A DNA stretch of 7,072 bases from Gammaproteobacteria bacterium. Lineage in GTDB: Bacteria > Pseudomonadota > Gammaproteobacteria > DAOWEP01. A program made the translations under genes and the position numbers. The stretch is taken from assembly GCA_030638455.1 (NCBI GenBank), contig DAOWEP010000209.1, positions 1-7,072 on the forward strand, read 5' to 3'. Of the stretch, positions 4,857 through 7,072 are shown piece by piece. Every line of letters starts with the position of its first letter. Position 1 is the first letter of the stretch. The notes beneath the pieces are model-generated. The model was not told where the DNA came from. It did not search any database and saw only the letters and a list, made by a program, of their open reading frames with translations.

Positions 4857-7072
4857 ATGCGTACAGGAACTGCCGCGTTTCTAATCGGGATTATTATTTT
4901 CCAGCAGCTTACAGCATTACCGGAACTGAAATGGGCCGGATTACTTCCATTGCTTGTATTTGTAGCATTCTGGTTGCCTCGGTTGCGACCAATATCCGCT
5001 ACGGTTAATTCCAACCCCTTGATCCTTTCAAGCCCCGGTCTTTATCTTGCTGGTTTAAGATTGTTTATATTGTGTTCAACCGGGTTTCTGTGGGCATTGC
5101 TCTATGTAAGTTTTGTTTATTCTACCACTTTAAAGCCTGAACTCGAAGGAAAGAACCTGATTGCAGAAGGGATGATCGTTTCGGTGCCTATTCACAGAGA
5201 TCGCAGTATTCGTTTTCGGTTCAGGATAGACCGTCTTTTACATGAAGGAAAGGAAGTGGAATCGCCAGGACAGGTCAGGTTGAGTTGGTATGGTAGCTTC
5301 ACTGAATTAAAAGCAGGTGATCAATGGCGTGTATCTATACGGTTGAAAAGGCCTAGCGGCTTTATGAACCCAGGTGGTTTTGATTATGAAGGATGGCTTT
5401 TCCAGCAACAAATAGCGGCAACAGGTTATGTAAGGAAAAACCTGGAAACCAACCGGCTGCTTGAGTCTGGAACATTTTCCTTGAATCATCAGCCAATCCA
5501 CTATTTAAGACAGTCCATAGCTGAAAAAATTAACAAGTTGTCAGAAGGCCTGGAAAACACAGGCATCATAACCGCCCTGATCATCGGTGAACGTAGTCAA
5601 ATCAGTACAGAACAATGGGACGTACTTACAAAAACAGGTACGAACCATTTGTTGGCCATATCCGGGCTACACATAGGTCTTATCTCTGGATTGTTCTTTT
5701 TTCTTATGCGTAAAGTCTGGAGTTTATCAAGCAGACTTACGTTATATTGGCCTGCTCCCAAGGCAGCTGCAGTAGCCGCCTTGTTGGGTGCAATTATCTA
5801 TGCTGCACTTGCAGGGTTTTCCATACCCACCCAGAGGGCACTGGTTATGGTCGCAGTAATCATGGGTTCGATACTTCTGGATAGAACCAGTTTACCCGGC
5901 CGCTCTATTGCATTGGCACTATTATTGATTCTGTTGCTGGATCCTCTGTCGGTATTATCCGTTGGATTCTGGTTATCGTTCGCGGCTGTGTCAGTCATCT
6001 TGTATGGAATGACAGGGCGAATAAACAACAAAAGCAGCATGCCCGTAATGGCATGGCATCAATGGGGCAAGATTCAATGGCTGATATTAGTTGGGTTGCT
6101 ACCTTTAACGTTATTGTTTTTTCAGCGTGTGTCCGTATTTGCTCCGGTGGCCAATCTCGTTGCAGTACCGTGGGTCAGTTTCCTGGTAGTTCCCATCGTT
6201 TTTCTGGCGGTGTTGCTCATGGGTGTGCAGGCCAAACTGGCAGGATGGCTGCTTACCCTTGTTGATCATTTGCTAAATGGGCTTTGGTGGTTTCTGGATG
6301 AACTGGCAAGTCTGCCATTTGCACTATGGGTGCAGCCATCACCGCCAGTCTGGATAGTTGTGTTGGGTCTGCTTGGTGCCATTGTGATGCTGGCACCTAA
6401 GGGGTTTCCAGCGCGATGGCTAGGTGCTGTTTTGTTGCTACCTGTTTTTCTTAATATGCAAAAAAAGCCTGAAACGGGCGAAGTCTGGTTTACCTTACTG
6501 GACGTGGGCCAGGGGTTGGCTGCAGTCGTTCAAACACGCGAGCATACACTGGTGTTTGATACCGGGCCGCGCTTTAGCAGCAGTTTTGATACCGGAGACG
6601 CAGTCGTGGTGCCGTTTCTGAGTCAGATGGGTATACATAAGATTGACCGTTTGCTTATAAGCCATGGTGATAATGACCACATTGGAGGTGCGCAGTCCAT
6701 TCTCAGACAGATACCGGTAGATGAAATATATACGGGTGTTCCTGAAAAATTTTCAAAAAGTAAGTTTGAAGGCACCTCTGGAATAAATGCAAAACAATGT
6801 ACCAGTAACCAGTCCTGGAATTGGGACGGTGTTGAATTCAAAATATTGCATCCACCCGAGACATCACATTCCTTTACAAAGAATGATGGCTCCTGTGTCC
6901 TGCATGTTCAGGCGCGAGGAGGGAGCATGCTCTTGACTGGTGATATTCATAAAAAAAGCGAGCAACATCTTGTTAAGTATTATCCGGCAGAGATTAAAGC
7001 ATCCATTCTGGTTGCACCACATCATGGTAGTAAAACATCTTCTTCTCCCGAATTTATCCAGACCGTAAACCC
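4857..7072 (+). CDS. comEC: ComEC/Rec2 DNA-uptake channel protein (C terminus cut by window end)
   Basis: Polytopic inner-membrane protein that carries single-stranded DNA into the cytoplasm during natural transformation. The frame is open without a stop for 738 codons to the window end; full-length relatives are about 750-800 residues, so little is missing. An N-terminal DUF4131-type part holds early membrane helices and the segment MNPGGFDYEGW (170-180). The Competence domain follows, with GERSQIS, then NHLLAISGLHIGL (263-275), the family hallmark, and many membrane helices up to about residue 530. A C-terminal metallo-beta-lactamase-like domain begins at LLDVGQG (547-553) and has SHGDNDHIGG (602-611: H603, D605, D607, H608), LLTGDI (692-697, D696) and APHHGS (720-725). 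The metal-site residues expected of a nuclease-active domain are therefore intact. There is no frameshift, so the gene looks functional. The start is supported by AAAGGA 8 nt upstream. Confidence 0.96.
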   Translation, partial: MRTGTAAFLIGIIIFQQLTALPELKWAGLLPLLVFVAFWLPRLRPISATVNSNPLILSSPGLYLAGLRLFILCSTGFLWALLYVSFVYSTTLKPELEGKNLIAEGMIVSVPIHRDRSIRFRFRIDRLLHEGKEVESPGQVRLSWYGSFTELKAGDQWRVSIRLKRPSGFMNPGGFDYEGWLFQQQIAATGYVRKNLETNRLLESGTFSLNHQPIHYLRQSIAEKINKLSEGLENTGIITALIIGERSQISTEQWDVLTKTGTNHLLAISGLHIGLISGLFFFLMRKVWSLSSRLTLYWPAPKAAAVAALLGAIIYAALAGFSIPTQRALVMVAVIMGSILLDRTSLPGRSIALALLLILLLDPLSVLSVGFWLSFAAVSVILYGMTGRINNKSSMPVMAWHQWGKIQWLILVGLLPLTLLFFQRVSVFAPVANLVAVPWVSFLVVPIVFLAVLLMGVQAKLAGWLLTLVDHLLNGLWWFLDELASLPFALWVQPSPPVWIVVLGLLGAIVMLAPKGFPARWLGAVLLLPVFLNMQKKPETGEVWFTLLDVGQGLAAVVQTREHTLVFDTGPRFSSSFDTGDAVVVPFLSQMGIHKIDRLLISHGDNDHIGGAQSILRQIPVDEIYTGVPEKFSKSKFEGTSGINAKQCTSNQSWNWDGVEFKILHPPETSHSFTKNDGSCVLHVQARGGSMLLTGDIHKKSEQHLVKYYPAEIKASILVAPHHGSKTSSSPEFIQTVN

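Noticed and set aside
5798..6040. Leftward open frame inside comEC
   Set aside because: Antisense to the membrane-spanning Competence domain, which is continuous and conserved on the plus strand.
1..7072. Mobile element, defence island or horizontally acquired cluster
   Set aside because: No transposase, integrase, terminal repeats, tRNA target or composition break is seen; all recognised genes are housekeeping or conserved core functions.

Overview
The window looks like ordinary chromosomal core-genome sequence from a gammaproteobacterium of moderate GC (by eye in the mid-40s percent). The evidence is the LolC/LolD lipoprotein-export pair followed by a DUF2062 membrane protein gene and comEC, a neighbourhood I associate with gammaproteobacteria such as Pseudomonas, next to a two-step agmatine-to-putrescine pathway. 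Genus cannot be settled from this sequence alone. I see no insertion sequence, phage gene, CRISPR array, tRNA or rRNA.

Layout. Positions 1-1970 are leftward: a short exported protein (1662-1970), agmatine deiminase aguA (492-1559) and the start of N-carbamoylputrescine amidase aguB (1-461, cut by the window edge). AguA and AguB are consecutive enzymes converting agmatine to N-carbamoylputrescine and then putrescine. A 227-bp AT-rich divergent region (1971-2197) separates them from the rightward lolC-lolD pair (2198-4163). These genes encode the inner-membrane permease and ATPase that release lipoproteins from the inner membrane to the carrier LolA. They overlap by 8 bp, and no lolE follows.

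A leftward DUF2062 membrane protein gene (4202-4732) converges on lolD. It diverges from comEC (4857 to the window end), the DNA-uptake channel, which is open for 738 codons and loses only its extreme C terminus. The 124-bp divergent region between DUF2062 and comEC holds a 30-bp inverted repeat, a second imperfect hairpin and a repeated TTAAAGGAT motif. It is the most structured non-coding stretch here.

No clearly novel multi-gene system is visible. The points worth checking are the palindrome before comEC, a probable leaderless start for lolC, the lone LolC-type permease (possible LolF-type transporter), a conserved-looking small exported protein without known function, and a hairpin between that gene and aguA.
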